In this document: positions 35,213 to 43,519 of the stretch, piece by piece
Position numbering within the stretch: position 1 is the stretch's first letter
Layout of the letters: each line of letters begins with the position of its first letter
NCBI RefSeq assembly: GCF_005403045.1
Contig: NZ_BJCL01000003.1
Span: 248,001-312,000, forward strand
DNA length: 64,000 nucleotides
Source of the DNA: Pseudaquabacterium pictum
GTDB lineage: Bacteria > Pseudomonadota > Gammaproteobacteria > Burkholderiales > Burkholderiaceae_C
Reading direction: 5' to 3'
Translations under genes and position numbers: made by a program
Notes under the pieces: generated by a model
What the model was told of the DNA's origin: nothing
What the model saw: the letters and a program-made list of their open reading frames with translations, nothing else
Database searches by the model: none

Positions 35213-35505
35213 GTCTATTTGATGTTCAGATCCTGCCCGATGCTGAGGCAGAGATTGGTGCTATCTATCTTTGGTACTTCGAGAGAAATCCGCAAGCTGC
35301 AATTGCGTTTCGGGATGAAGCGCTCAGTTCCATGGACGACTTGGCTGAATCTGCAGGTAAGTGGAGGGAAGACGACGATGGAACTCGTCGTCGCCTACTT
35401 CGGCACTTTCCATACACAGTTTTCTATGAGGTCGATCAAAGGACTGTCATCGTTCTTGCGGTAGCACACAACCGGCGTGCACCTGGATACTGGCGTGGTC
35501 GTTGA
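35209..35505 (+). CDS. ParE/RelE-family toxin, reverse orientation (cassette 39)
   Basis: 98 residues from a GTG at 35209-35211. VQILPDAEAEIGAIYLWYFERN, RRRLLRHFPYTVFYEVDQRTVIVLAVAHNRRAPGYW: the conserved FPYxVFY and HxRRxPxYW of the ParE superfamily. The target (gyrase or ribosome) cannot be told. Coupled to its antitoxin. Confidence 0.9.
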   Translation: MSLFDVQILPDAEAEIGAIYLWYFERNPQAAIAFRDEALSSMDDLAESAGKWREDDDGTRRRLLRHFPYTVFYEVDQRTVIVLAVAHNRRAPGYWRGR

Positions 35506-35529
35506 CGGCGGGAAGTTGCAGTTTCCGAC

Positions 35530-35640
35530 GCCTAACGTTCTAGCTAACCGGACCGTTGCGGTGTGGCGGCATTTGGGCTACGGTTTTGTAGCCCAAATGG
35601 CGGCACGCCGCAATGGGTCCGGTTGAGCGCAGTGTTATGC
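35530..35640 (-). repeat. attC, cassette 38
   Basis: 111 bp, second hairpin type; outer core GTTATGC. Confidence 0.95.
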
Positions 35641-35904
35641 GTAGCGCCAACGACGAAGCGGAAACGCCCGCCGCGCGTGGTGGCTGATTGAAGCTGAGCC
35701 AGCCTGCATGAGCCAATGCGCGGCAGGTGGTTGAGCGCGGGACACAAAACCGTTGCATGCGGAACTGATTGACGCGTGGCGATGGCAGTCTCTGTGCGCT
35801 GACATGGTTCTCGGTGCACCGAGACAATGGCTGCCAGAGCGATGGAGTCTTGTCGAGGTCAACGCTGGCCACCGACTGCATTTGATTTGCGCGGGGTACC
35901 TGAC
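35641..35904. other. Gene-less cassette, family C (cassette 38)
   Basis: 264 bp, apparently identical to cassette 45, 4169 bp away. Confidence 0.7.
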
Positions 35905-36016
35905 GCATAACGTTTGAGCTAACCGGACCGTTGCGGTATGTGGCTAAAGGCCCAGAATGAAATGGCGGGCCTTTAGCCGCATGCCGCAATGGGTCCGGTT
36001 GAGCGAATGGTTAGGC
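35905..36016 (-). repeat. attC, cassette 37
   Basis: 112 bp, major type; left core GCATAAC. Confidence 0.95.
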
Positions 36017-36017
36017 A

Positions 36018-36482
36018 TCACTGCGTAGTTCCCGCGATCGACTGGCCAAGTGAGACCAAAGTTGGAGCATTGGTGAAAAGTGACTCAACCACTTTCTTTA
36101 CCGCTTCGGCGCTAGCCTCTTTCATCCCGCCTTTGACTACACCGCGAATCTTGTCGGAAACGCTGACCTGAGGTTCTAGAGCCGACGGAACTTGACCAAG
36201 TAAGGCAAGACTCTTTGTGGTCAACCTTGCTTGTACGAATGTAGTTCCGTCAAGTGTGGCCTCGCTGTATTCAATGAAACCTTCTTTGCGTAGGAACTCA
36301 ATCGTCCAATAAACCGGCTCGATCGCTTTAAAAGACTCGTCGTATTCTGCGTCTGAAGGCAGTGTGTCCATTGCAACTTTGGACGCACTGATTTCGACTG
36401 GTATCGGAAATGCGAGGTAGAGCTTGTCAAGAACAAGCAGTGTGGTCTTGTTGAAGCGATCGATGTTCGGCGGTACTGACAT
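36018..36482 (-). CDS. Hypothetical protein (cassette 37)
   Basis: 154 residues. FNKTTLLVLDKLYLAFPIPVEI and IEPVYWTIEFLRKEGFIEYSEAT look like a winged-helix arrangement (recognition helix then beta-wing GTTFVQARLTTKSLALLG). The C-terminal half is an amphipathic helix pair (SAEAVKKVVESLF). DNA or protein binding is possible but unproven. The gene ends 1 bp from the attC. Confidence 0.58.
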   Translation of the reverse strand: MSVPPNIDRFNKTTLLVLDKLYLAFPIPVEISASKVAMDTLPSDAEYDESFKAIEPVYWTIEFLRKEGFIEYSEATLDGTTFVQARLTTKSLALLGQVPSALEPQVSVSDKIRGVVKGGMKEASAEAVKKVVESLFTNAPTLVSLGQSIAGTTQ

Positions 36483-36504
36483 GGTAGTGGAGTGAATTTG
36501 TGAT

Positions 36505-36616
36505 GCCTAACGTTTGAGCTAACCGGACCGTTGCGGTATGTGGCTAAAGGCCCAGAATGAAATGGCGGGCCTTTAGCCGCATGCCGCAATGGGTCCGGTT
36601 GAGCGAATGGTTAGGC
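36505..36616 (-). repeat. attC, cassette 36
   Basis: 112 bp, major type. Confidence 0.95.
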
Positions 36617-36630
36617 ATCACTGCGAGCAA

Positions 36631-37425
36631 CTAGTGCTTAACAAGGGCCAAAAGTAGCGTGGATACAATATCCGAGCGTCTTATGATTCCGGCATACTTC
36701 CCAGAGGCGTCTATGACGACGGCTGACTCTGCGCCGCTTGCATCCAGCATCGAAAGTGCCTCTGCATTCGATGTGGTGGTCTTGATCTTGAGCTGCCGCC
36801 CTTCGTTCTCTGCTCGGGCCTTTGGGTATGCGACCAAATCCCAGAGCTGCGTTTGTTCCAACTGTTGGTAAACGCGTTTGTAGTCGTATTCAGATCGATC
36901 ACCTCGCATCATCTGCTCTAGCTCAATGCGAAGGAGATCAAAGAAGTATTGTTTGTGAAAGTATCCAAGAACCTTGGTTTCGCTGTCGAGAACTACAAGC
37001 ATCTCGAACGTTCCATCAAGTAAACCTGGATAAATGCTCCGAGCAACTGGGTTGACTTGATGCGCTTTGATCTCTCGGTCTTCCGCGGGGGCCGTCAGTA
37101 GCACGACCTGGGAACCCATTCCCATGAAGGTCTTTGCTTGAGCGACCGATTGGATGGCCGAAGCAGATGGAGATACAGGCTTGATGTTTCCAGTGGGATT
37201 AACAGCTTGTGAGGCAACGCTCTGGAACTTGGCTTCGACTCCAAGTCCCTTGAACTCAACGAGTCGACCCGAAAGGCCTAGATAGAGGACAGTCGGAGCG
37301 AAAATGACGGCGACGAGAAGGGCGCCGCTATCTGACTTGAGTTTTCTGTCACACCACCAAGCCAACGTCAGGCCAACCATGAGGGAAACAGCCGTAGCTA
37401 GGAGCGATGCGAAGTCAACGTTCAT
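36631..37425 (-). CDS. Membrane protein with C-terminal CBS-like domain (cassette 36)
   Basis: 264 residues. Two N-terminal helices (LLATAVSLMVGLTLAWWC, ALLVAVIFAPTVLYLGLSG), then a soluble part. The regions GTFEMLVVLDSETKVLGYFHKQYFFDLL and NAEALSMLDASGAESAVVIDASGKYAGIIRRSDIV are CBS-like repeats (the second is clear). CBS pairs bind adenine nucleotides, so a ligand-sensing membrane protein is likely. Confidence 0.68.
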   Translation of the reverse strand: MNVDFASLLATAVSLMVGLTLAWWCDRKLKSDSGALLVAVIFAPTVLYLGLSGRLVEFKGLGVEAKFQSVASQAVNPTGNIKPVSPSASAIQSVAQAKTFMGMGSQVVLLTAPAEDREIKAHQVNPVARSIYPGLLDGTFEMLVVLDSETKVLGYFHKQYFFDLLRIELEQMMRGDRSEYDYKRVYQQLEQTQLWDLVAYPKARAENEGRQLKIKTTTSNAEALSMLDASGAESAVVIDASGKYAGIIRRSDIVSTLLLALVKH

Positions 37426-37449
37426 GGCGCGCGTCAGTTTGAATGTGAT

Positions 37450-37561
37450 GCCTAACGTTTGAGCTAACCGGACCGTTGCGGTGTGTGGCTAAAGGCCCAG
37501 AATGAAATGGCGGGCCTTTGGCCGCACGCCGCAATGGGTCTGGTTGAGCGAATGGTTAGGC
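37450..37561 (-). repeat. attC, cassette 35
   Basis: 112 bp, major type; GGTCTGG in the outer arm. Confidence 0.95.
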
Positions 37562-38062
37562 CGCATTTCGCACCATTGTGACGAACTCAACCAGATCTGA
37601 TACCACTGGTATTTGATGATAGCCAGATTGGGATTTGGCATGCGGAGCTAGCCAGACGCCTTGAACGCCGAAGCTTCGAGGGCCAATGGCATCGTTTTCA
37701 AGTGAGTCGCCAACCATTGCAATCTGTTCCAGCGGCAGTTTTGTCACTGATTCCACCACCTGCCAAAATTCTTTCTGATTCTTCTTGAATCCAATATCCA
37801 TAAAGCAGAAGACATCGGTAAAGTAGGTGGATAGCCCGCCACGGTTTAAGGCGGCAACAATGTCGGGCTTGTACGAAATGGAGGCATTAGTGGCGACAAA
37901 GAGGGGCATTGTTCTGGATAGATCTGCAACTGCTTCCAGGGCTGAGTTGATCACCTCGACTTTTGGCCAGTACGCCATCGAACGATCTTGAGGTCCGATC
38001 TCGGACATTAGCGTGCCGCCCCAGTCAAAACAGGCGGCTCGAACTGGTGCGGTGATTCGCAT
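37556..38062 (-). CDS. HAD-superfamily hydrolase (cassette 35)
   Basis: 168 residues from ATG 38060-38062. Motif I CFDWGGTL (nucleophile Asp), motif II PLFVATNAS, motif III Lys in FKKNQKEF, motif IV MVGDSLENDAIG. The cap is small. HAD enzymes are mostly phosphatases; the substrate is unknown. The stop is in the attC core. The longer frame upstream is translated attC. Confidence 0.85.
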   Translation of the reverse strand: MRITAPVRAACFDWGGTLMSEIGPQDRSMAYWPKVEVINSALEAVADLSRTMPLFVATNASISYKPDIVAALNRGGLSTYFTDVFCFMDIGFKKNQKEFWQVVESVTKLPLEQIAMVGDSLENDAIGPRSFGVQGVWLAPHAKSQSGYHQIPVVSDLVEFVTMVRNAA

Positions 38063-38067
38063 ATGCG

Positions 38068-38179
38068 GCCTAACGTTTGAACTAACCGGACCGTTGCGGC
38101 ATGTGGCTAAAGGCCCAGAATGAAATGGCGGGCCTTTAGCCGCATGCCGCAATGGGTCCGGTTGAGCGAATGGTTAGGC
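38068..38179 (-). repeat. attC, cassette 34
   Basis: 112 bp, major type; inner arm GTTTGAACTAACC. Confidence 0.95.
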
Positions 38180-38214
38180 CGCGATGCTTGGTCGTGGACG
38201 GGCAAGCGCCGAAA

Positions 38215-38874
38215 CTAGCCTGCCAACTTCTTGCACTGAGTTCGACATGATTCGTCCATCTTGTTGGCAGCCCCTTCAACGAACTTTCGCCAAGCGAGAA
38301 CATGACCCTTGCGTAGCGTGTCAGGTACCATGCCCGTATGCACAATTTCACCTCTGAGTTCAACGAGCGCGTTGATTGCCTCGGTCACTGTTTTCTTAGT
38401 GCTGCCCAGATAGCTTGGAATAATGCTAGCGGCGATTGACTTATAAGGATCATCAACCCCTGTTTGTGCGAGGAGATTCTTTACTTGGCCTGCTTTGGCG
38501 GTATTCATTCCGAACTTGTCGCTGTCATTTCCAATTGCTTGTGTTCTGACAATTTCGATCCAGAGGGAGCGCCAGCCGGGAATGACAGTCAGTTCCCAAG
38601 CAGTCCGCTTTTCTAAAGATTTCCGGATTTGTTCGGGGACTTTGTCCGGTGCAACTTCATTGGCAACATTTTGGACAAGCTCAACGGCGAGCTGTTCTAC
38701 AAAGTTCTCCCAAATCCCATAGGTGAACACGACTGCCGCAGCGAAGAGTGCGCGTTCCTTTACGGATGGTTTACCTTGGCCGTCCTTCACGTAACTCAAC
38801 AAGTTGTCGACGACGCCAAGTGCATCTGCGATGTTGTGGTGTGCGGTCGTTCGTTCGTCTGTCCAGTGAGGCAT
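38215..38874 (-). CDS. HEPN-domain protein, RiboL-PSP-HEPN-like (cassette 34)
   Basis: 219 residues, almost all helical. The R-x4-H motif of HEPN ribonucleases is present in ELRGEIVHTG (about residues 174-181), preceded by AINALVEL. Early SVKERALFAAAVVFTYGIWENFVEQLA is typical of the RiboL-PSP/MAE_28990 group. HEPN proteins are often RNases in toxin-antitoxin or abortive-infection systems. No partner gene is in the cassette, so it would act alone or with another locus. Confidence 0.72.
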   Translation of the reverse strand: MPHWTDERTTAHHNIADALGVVDNLLSYVKDGQGKPSVKERALFAAAVVFTYGIWENFVEQLAVELVQNVANEVAPDKVPEQIRKSLEKRTAWELTVIPGWRSLWIEIVRTQAIGNDSDKFGMNTAKAGQVKNLLAQTGVDDPYKSIAASIIPSYLGSTKKTVTEAINALVELRGEIVHTGMVPDTLRKGHVLAWRKFVEGAANKMDESCRTQCKKLAG

Positions 38875-38922
38875 GGTTACTTCCGTCTTCAGTTTGGAGT
38901 GGGCGCGATTGCGTCTCTCGCT

Positions 38923-39048
38923 GCCTAACGTTTGAGCTGAGCAGACACCACCAGCTTAGCGCTTGGCCCGCGAAGCGGATGATGACTCTGGCCGTTTCGC
39001 GGGCCAAGCGCTAAGCCGGTGCGGGTCCGCTCGAGCGAAGGGTTAGGC
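38923..39048 (-). repeat. attC of foreign type, cassette 33
   Basis: 126 bp. Same cores (GCCTAAC, GTTAGGC) but the stem (GCTTAGCGCTTGGCCCGCGAA / TTCGCGGGCCAAGCGCTAAGC) is unrelated to the array's own type. Confidence 0.92.
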
Positions 39049-39103
39049 CGCGCCACCCTCAAGCCCTGAGTGTTTGAAACTAGTGCGGCTGACAACATGC
39101 TGC

Positions 39104-39679
39104 TCAGCTTGGCCTCCAACCTCGTGGGAGTAGATTGACATCGATTGGACACTTGGACTCGAGAACACCTCGCAGCAGTTCACGGCGCTCCCCGTCCAGC
39201 TTCTCGCGAAGAGACTTGAGGCGAGTGACTGTAGCTTCGTACTCCTTGGTCGCAGTGGCTGGGTCTTGGCCGCCCAGCCTGCCATAAATTTGGTCGCTAC
39301 GAGCCTTCGTGAAGTTGGCGTTGTTCTGAGCAATCTGAACGTTTATTGCAGTGATCTGCGCTTGTACCGCCTCACATCTAGTCTTCTCGGAGTTGCGAAG
39401 TCCCTCGATCTCGTTGCGACGTTGCTTGAGTTCCTCGTCTCTAAGTCGCAGCTCTACATCCTTCTGCGACAATTCGCGATTTTTGAGTTGCAGTTCTGAC
39501 GTTTTCTGGTCCAGTTCTCGGGACTTGTTTCGATGCTCCATCCACTGGAGCGCATTCCCCGACAGAGAAAGTGCCAGTCCGACGACCGCGGCGTAACTGC
39601 TCCAGCGCGAGGTGATTTTCGGCACGGTAGGCGACGACTGGTCTTTCATGGGGGTGGTGTCCGACTTCGCCTCGTTCAC
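39104..39679 (-). CDS. Membrane-anchored coiled-coil protein (cassette 33)
   Basis: 191 residues from a GTG at 39677-39679, chosen because AGGAG lies five bases upstream; an ATG six codons earlier lacks this. One helix (WSSYAAVVGLALSLSGNAL), then a long coiled coil of Leu/Glu/Lys/Arg heptads (ELDQKTSELQLKNRELSQKD and on to about residue 105), and a C-terminal CPIDVNLLPRGW. Comes with a foreign attC, so recently acquired from another integron. Confidence 0.6.
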   Translation of the reverse strand: MNEAKSDTTPMKDQSSPTVPKITSRWSSYAAVVGLALSLSGNALQWMEHRNKSRELDQKTSELQLKNRELSQKDVELRLRDEELKQRRNEIEGLRNSEKTRCEAVQAQITAINVQIAQNNANFTKARSDQIYGRLGGQDPATATKEYEATVTRLKSLREKLDGERRELLRGVLESKCPIDVNLLPRGWRPS

Positions 39680-39732
39680 GTGTACTCCTGATTTCATGCA
39701 TTAGTCGCGCTGGGGCAGTGTGTGTTTGCGCG

Positions 39733-39844
39733 GCCTAACGTTTGAGCTAACCGGACCGTTGCGGTATGCGGCTAAAGGCCCAGAATGGAATGGCCGGCCT
39801 TTAGCCGCATGCCGCAATGGGTCCGGTTGAGCGAATGGTTAGGC
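39733..39844 (-). repeat. attC, cassette 32
   Basis: 112 bp, major type; ATGGAATGGCC apical part. Confidence 0.95.
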
Positions 39845-39906
39845 CACACTGGGCAACTGTTGTAGTTGAAGTGAGCGTTCCATGGATCTGCAAGGTGTCT
39901 CTAGTT

Positions 39907-40317
39907 TCAGCGGCGACCATTCCTATCATCTCTCTTCTTCTTTGAGTTCCAATCGCAACTGCCACAATCACAGCATTGAAGGAAGTTGCCGACTCTCGAT
40001 AGACATTTTCCATCATTCGAATCCAAGCCTCCATCGCATGGTAGATCGCATCCAGGATCGCATTCACCCCGTTGAGACTTGAGACCGAAGTTTTGAGGCC
40101 GGACATTTGCATGCTTCCTAAACTCGTTCCCACAGCATTGCACTCTAGCGTTTAGAACTGCCCAACCCTTAACTACACCGAAGCGACGTACTGCACGAAA
40201 TCCCAGCGTTGAACAACTCTGCTTTCCGGTATGTATTCTGTAGGCGCAAGAGAAGCCCTTGTACGGTGAAATGTAGGACTTGTAGATTTTGATTGCAGCC
40301 AGGAGGGCACGGCGCAT
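39907..40317 (-). CDS. YidD-like membrane-insertion factor homologue (cassette 32)
   Basis: 136 residues from ATG 40315-40317. The front AAIKIYKSYISPYKG and the middle CSTLGFRAVRRFGVVKGWAVLNARVQCC parallel YidD (IxxYqxxISP, CSxYxxxAixxxGxxkG, RixRC). The key CSxY Tyr is replaced and a 10-residue insertion precedes it. C-terminus has an extra Cys-rich tail (CDPGCDLPCDGG, FLQCCDCGSCDW). A divergent cassette-borne relative of a housekeeping factor. Confidence 0.66.
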   Translation of the reverse strand: MRRALLAAIKIYKSYISPYKGFSCAYRIHTGKQSCSTLGFRAVRRFGVVKGWAVLNARVQCCGNEFRKHANVRPQNFGLKSQRGECDPGCDLPCDGGLDSNDGKCLSRVGNFLQCCDCGSCDWNSKKKRDDRNGRR

Positions 40318-40325
40318 GTTGTGGG

Positions 40326-40437
40326 GCCTAACGTTGAAGCTAACCGGACCGTTGCGGCATGCGGCTAAAGGCCCAGAATGAAATGGCGGGCCTTTGGCCG
40401 CATGCCGCAATGGGTCCGGTTGAGCGACCTGTTAGGC
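40326..40437 (-). repeat. attC, cassette 31
   Basis: 112 bp with family A marks GTTGAAGC and GACCTGTTAGGC. Confidence 0.95.
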
Positions 40438-40847
40438 CGCGCTGGTGGAAGTGTGCAGCCCCAAACAGCTTTGTGCGGGCGCACTGACCTCGCGATTGCG
40501 CAGGACCTTGGTGAAAGCGGCACAGGCGCTGGATGAAGCGGCATGCGGCCCACGCTAACCGATGAAGTGTCACGCTGCAACACGGGCCGCACCTACGAAC
40601 TGACTGCGCGGCGCAGCACGCCGGCGCGTAGCGCCAACCAATAAGTAGCTTGGTGAGGTTCGAGGCGGCACTGGAGCAGCAAAGGTAGCGCAGTTGCCAA
40701 CAGTGCAACGAGTTGCGGCGACCATGATAGTTGGCCCAGCTGCCTTCGGTTTTGTGTTTGAGCTGCCGAGAAGGGACCCGCGGGTTGCGTGCGAAGCCTT
40801 GGCTGATACTCGGCGCGGCAATAGCGGCAGGGCGTTTCAACTGTGCG
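40438..40847. other. Gene-less cassette, family A (cassette 31)
   Basis: 410 bp. Hairpin II intact (CTGCG-CGG-CGCAG), hairpin III with loop GTA (GGCGC-GTA-GCGCC near 40623-40635), outer stem GCGGCCC/GGGCCGC present. Right half is closely similar to cassette 14. Confidence 0.7.
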
Positions 40848-40958
40848 GCCTAACGTTGAAGCTAACCGGACCGTTGCGGTGTGGCGGCATTTGGGCTAGG
40901 GTTTTCTAGCCCAAATGGCGGCACGCCGCAATGGGTCCGGTTGAGCGACCTGTTAGGC
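40848..40958 (-). repeat. attC, cassette 30
   Basis: 111 bp, second hairpin type with family A arms (GTTGAAGC, GACCTGTTAGGC). Confidence 0.95.
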
Positions 40959-41369
40959 CGCACTGGTGGAAGTGTGCTGACCCAACCAGTTTGTGATGAG
41001 CGCACTGGCCTGGCGAATGCGCAGGACCTTGGCGGACACGCCGGAAGCGGTGGACGTAGCGGCATGCGGCCCACGCTAACCGATGAAGTGCCATGCTGCA
41101 ACATGGGCGGCACCCAAGAACTGACTGCGCGGCGCAGCACGCGGGCGCGAAGCGCCAACCAAAAACTGGCTTGGTGACTTTTGAAGCGCCACTGGCGCAG
41201 CAATGGAAGCGCAGGAGCCGAACCTTGCTTGGTTTCGCGGAGACGCCGAAGGGCGGCCAGGTCGGCTTTGGTTGTTCGGGGTGCTGGCTGCGCAACAAAC
41301 TGAACGATGCGCACCAAAACTTGGTTCGAACTCAACGCGGAGATTCCGGCAGGGCGATTCAACTGTGCG
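40959..41369. other. Gene-less cassette, family A (cassette 30)
   Basis: 411 bp, directly adjacent to another family A cassette. One strand of the outer stem has changed (GGGCGGC), hairpins II and III are intact. Confidence 0.7.
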
Positions 41370-41480
41370 GCCTAACGTTCTAGCTAACCGGACCGTTGCG
41401 GTGTGGTGGCATTTGGGCTACGGTTTTGTAGCCCAAATGGCGGCACGCCGCAATGGGTCCGGTTGAGCGCCGTGTTATGC
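41370..41480 (-). repeat. attC, cassette 29
   Basis: 111 bp, second hairpin type; outer core GTTATGC. Confidence 0.95.
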
Positions 41481-41744
41481 GTAGCGCCAACGACGAAGCG
41501 GCGACGCCAGCAGTGTATGAATGCTGGTTGAAGCTGAGCCAGCTGGCAAGAGCCAATGCGCGGCAGGTGGTTGAGCGCGGGACACAAAACTGTTGCATGC
41601 GGACCTGGTTGACGCGTGGCGATGGCGGTCTCTGTTCGCTGTCATGGTTCTCGGTGCACCGAGCCAATGGTTGCCAGAGCGATGGAGAACCGCGGAAACG
41701 GACGCAAGGCACGGTTTGCATTTGATTTCCGCGAGGTACCTGAC
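41481..41744. other. Gene-less cassette, family C (cassette 29)
   Basis: 264 bp, one of the more diverged copies; length unchanged despite many substitutions. Confidence 0.7.
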
Positions 41745-41856
41745 GCATAACGTTTGAGCTAACCGGACCGTTGCGGTATGTGGCTAAAGGCCCAGAATGA
41801 AATGGAGGGCCTTTGGCCGCATGCCGCAATGGGTCCGGTTGAGCGAATGGTTAGGC
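41745..41856 (-). repeat. attC, cassette 28
   Basis: 112 bp, major type; left core GCATAAC. Confidence 0.95.
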
Positions 41857-42780
41857 GTCATCTGGTAGCCGTCGCATAGTAAAGTGTGTTTCACCCGAGT
41901 CCGCCATTCTGTGCAGTTCAAGCGCAAGGTTCATTCCCAAAATTGACTGTGGTGCGAACGCTGCGAGTTGAGAGATGGGTTCGCCTGTTTCTGCATGCCG
42001 ATACTCTGCTGTCTTCATGACTGGCACTTTGCATTCCTCCACACGAAGTTCGCCAATAAAGTCGATATTTGAAACCCTAACTCGACCGTGGGGAGTTTCG
42101 ATAAGAAAATGGTCTTCATCGCGGTAGCTGGAGTGCAATTGCACTTGGCATGGCTGCCCGACCACAACATCTTTGAACGCGTCGTTGACCGACTGAATTG
42201 CGGCGAAGAAGGCTTGGGTTAAATTGGCTCGCTCGCCTGTAGATGAGGAAATGAGAATCGCATCGTTTCCAGCGGCTTTGGCGATAACGTCCAATGCGGC
42301 CTCCAACAGATCGTCGTTCAATGTTGGGCTGAGGATCAAGGACGCATGTTTTAGATCGACGACGCGCCGAATCTGTTGCATTTCCATGATATGCAGCCGG
42401 TCTTTGAATTCATTCGGATCCAAGCTGGCCACTTCCCTGAGTTCAATTCCCTGTTGTTTTGCAAAATCGATTGCACCCGCTGCGAAGCCTGTTGTAGAGA
42501 CTGCAGTGACCTTGTTGAAACCGAAGCGCATTCTGCGGCCGACAAGTTGTTCAATCCAGGAGCCTGGTGCGGCGCCATGTCCAGGGCGATCACGGCATTC
42601 AATGAGCCAGGAGATTGTGGTTGAGCCAATCTTTCCATTAATCTCGATATCAAATTCTGCAATCTGTACGCCCTCGTCGTTGAACACTCTCTCATTGGAC
42701 TTGACCGTAAATCCAGGTGGAAGGAGTTCTTGCTCAACGAAAGCGACTAGGGCTTCAAGCTGCTTGCCATCGGAGGACAT
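41851..42780 (-). CDS. Mrr/restriction-endonuclease-like protein (cassette 28)
   Basis: 309 residues. IAEFDIEINGKIGSTTISWLIECRDRPG has the D-x(n)-ExK-like core of PD-(D/E)XK nucleases, with Arg/Asp after ECR, followed by SWIEQLVGRRMRFGFNKVTAVSTTGFAAGAIDFAKQQGIEL, the usual Mrr_cat order. The C-terminal 150 residues look like a separate alpha/beta domain with no match I know. A role in DNA cleavage or phage defence is likely but unproven. Stop in the attC core. One of the largest cassette genes here. Confidence 0.7.
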   Translation of the reverse strand: MSSDGKQLEALVAFVEQELLPPGFTVKSNERVFNDEGVQIAEFDIEINGKIGSTTISWLIECRDRPGHGAAPGSWIEQLVGRRMRFGFNKVTAVSTTGFAAGAIDFAKQQGIELREVASLDPNEFKDRLHIMEMQQIRRVVDLKHASLILSPTLNDDLLEAALDVIAKAAGNDAILISSSTGERANLTQAFFAAIQSVNDAFKDVVVGQPCQVQLHSSYRDEDHFLIETPHGRVRVSNIDFIGELRVEECKVPVMKTAEYRHAETGEPISQLAAFAPQSILGMNLALELHRMADSGETHFTMRRLPDDA

Positions 42781-42792
42781 GGTTTTGATGAC

Positions 42793-42904
42793 GCCTAACG
42801 TTTGAGCTAACCGGACCGTTGCGGTATGTGGCTAAAGGCCCAGAATGAAATGGCGGGCCTTTGGCCGCATGCCGCAATGGGTCCGGTTGAGCGAATGGTT
42901 AGGC
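42793..42904 (-). repeat. attC, cassette 27
   Basis: 112 bp, major type. Confidence 0.95.
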
Positions 42905-42980
42905 GTCAGTGCTATGCCTGATTCGATGAGGAAGTTGAGGCCCATGAGATTAAATCGTGATTTCATGGTTTCTATGCCAT

Positions 42981-43367
42981 TCAGCTAGCCTCTGCAACTA
43001 GATCGTCAAGCAATCGCAGCAATTCAGTCGAATTGTTAGTGCTGCCTTGGGCATCATGGAGCAGGGCCTCGTCTAACAAAGCAGTAGCAGACAGGCCAGC
43101 ATAAAAGAACAATGGTGTTGAGTCGCCTCGGGCGCGCATGAGATCTAGGAGGCGAAAGCCTTCACGCTGGCCTTCCTTCCTGCCCATATCCGAGATTACA
43201 GCGAGATATTTGTTCCGTTCAAGAAGTGTGAGTGCGAGTCCGGTTGTCAACGCGTAAGAAATGTGTATTCCACGCCGCTCAATGTCGAAGGCGAGGTTCT
43301 CGTTATTCTCGGGCCGGTCATCCACCCACAGAACTCGATACTTGGGTGCTTGATATGAAAGTTGCAC
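42981..43367 (-). CDS. Stand-alone receiver-like domain protein (cassette 27)
   Basis: 128 residues: RVLWVDDRPENN (acidic pair), YLAVISDMGRKEGQREGFRLLDLMR (phospho-acceptor Asp), TPLFFYAGLSA (Thr/Ser-Lys region, Lys not evident). A single REC fold with no output domain, as in CheY-like or stress-related atypical receivers. Phosphorylation is uncertain because the conserved Lys is not visible. Confidence 0.75.
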   Translation of the reverse strand: MQLSYQAPKYRVLWVDDRPENNENLAFDIERRGIHISYALTTGLALTLLERNKYLAVISDMGRKEGQREGFRLLDLMRARGDSTPLFFYAGLSATALLDEALLHDAQGSTNNSTELLRLLDDLVAEAS

Positions 43368-43407
43368 TTGGTCTTCAATCGGGAGAGCGTGGCGATCGTT
43401 TTCTGAC

Positions 43408-43519
43408 GCCTAACGTTTGAGCTAACCGGACCGTTGCGGTATGTGGCTAAAGGCCCAGAATGAAATGGCGGGCCTTTAGCCGCATGCCGCAATGGGTCCG
43501 GTTGAGCGAATGGTTAGGC
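43408..43519 (-). repeat. attC, cassette 26
   Basis: 112 bp, major type. Confidence 0.95.

Noticed and set aside
39801-40133. 110-residue minus-strand frame in cassette 32
   Set aside because: Overlaps the YidD-like frame, which has family motifs and a proper start.
40862-41362. 166-residue minus-strand frame in family A cassettes
   Set aside because: Partly conserved, but a second frame is equally open and both run through attC; hairpin pairing explains the conservation better. Not fully excluded.
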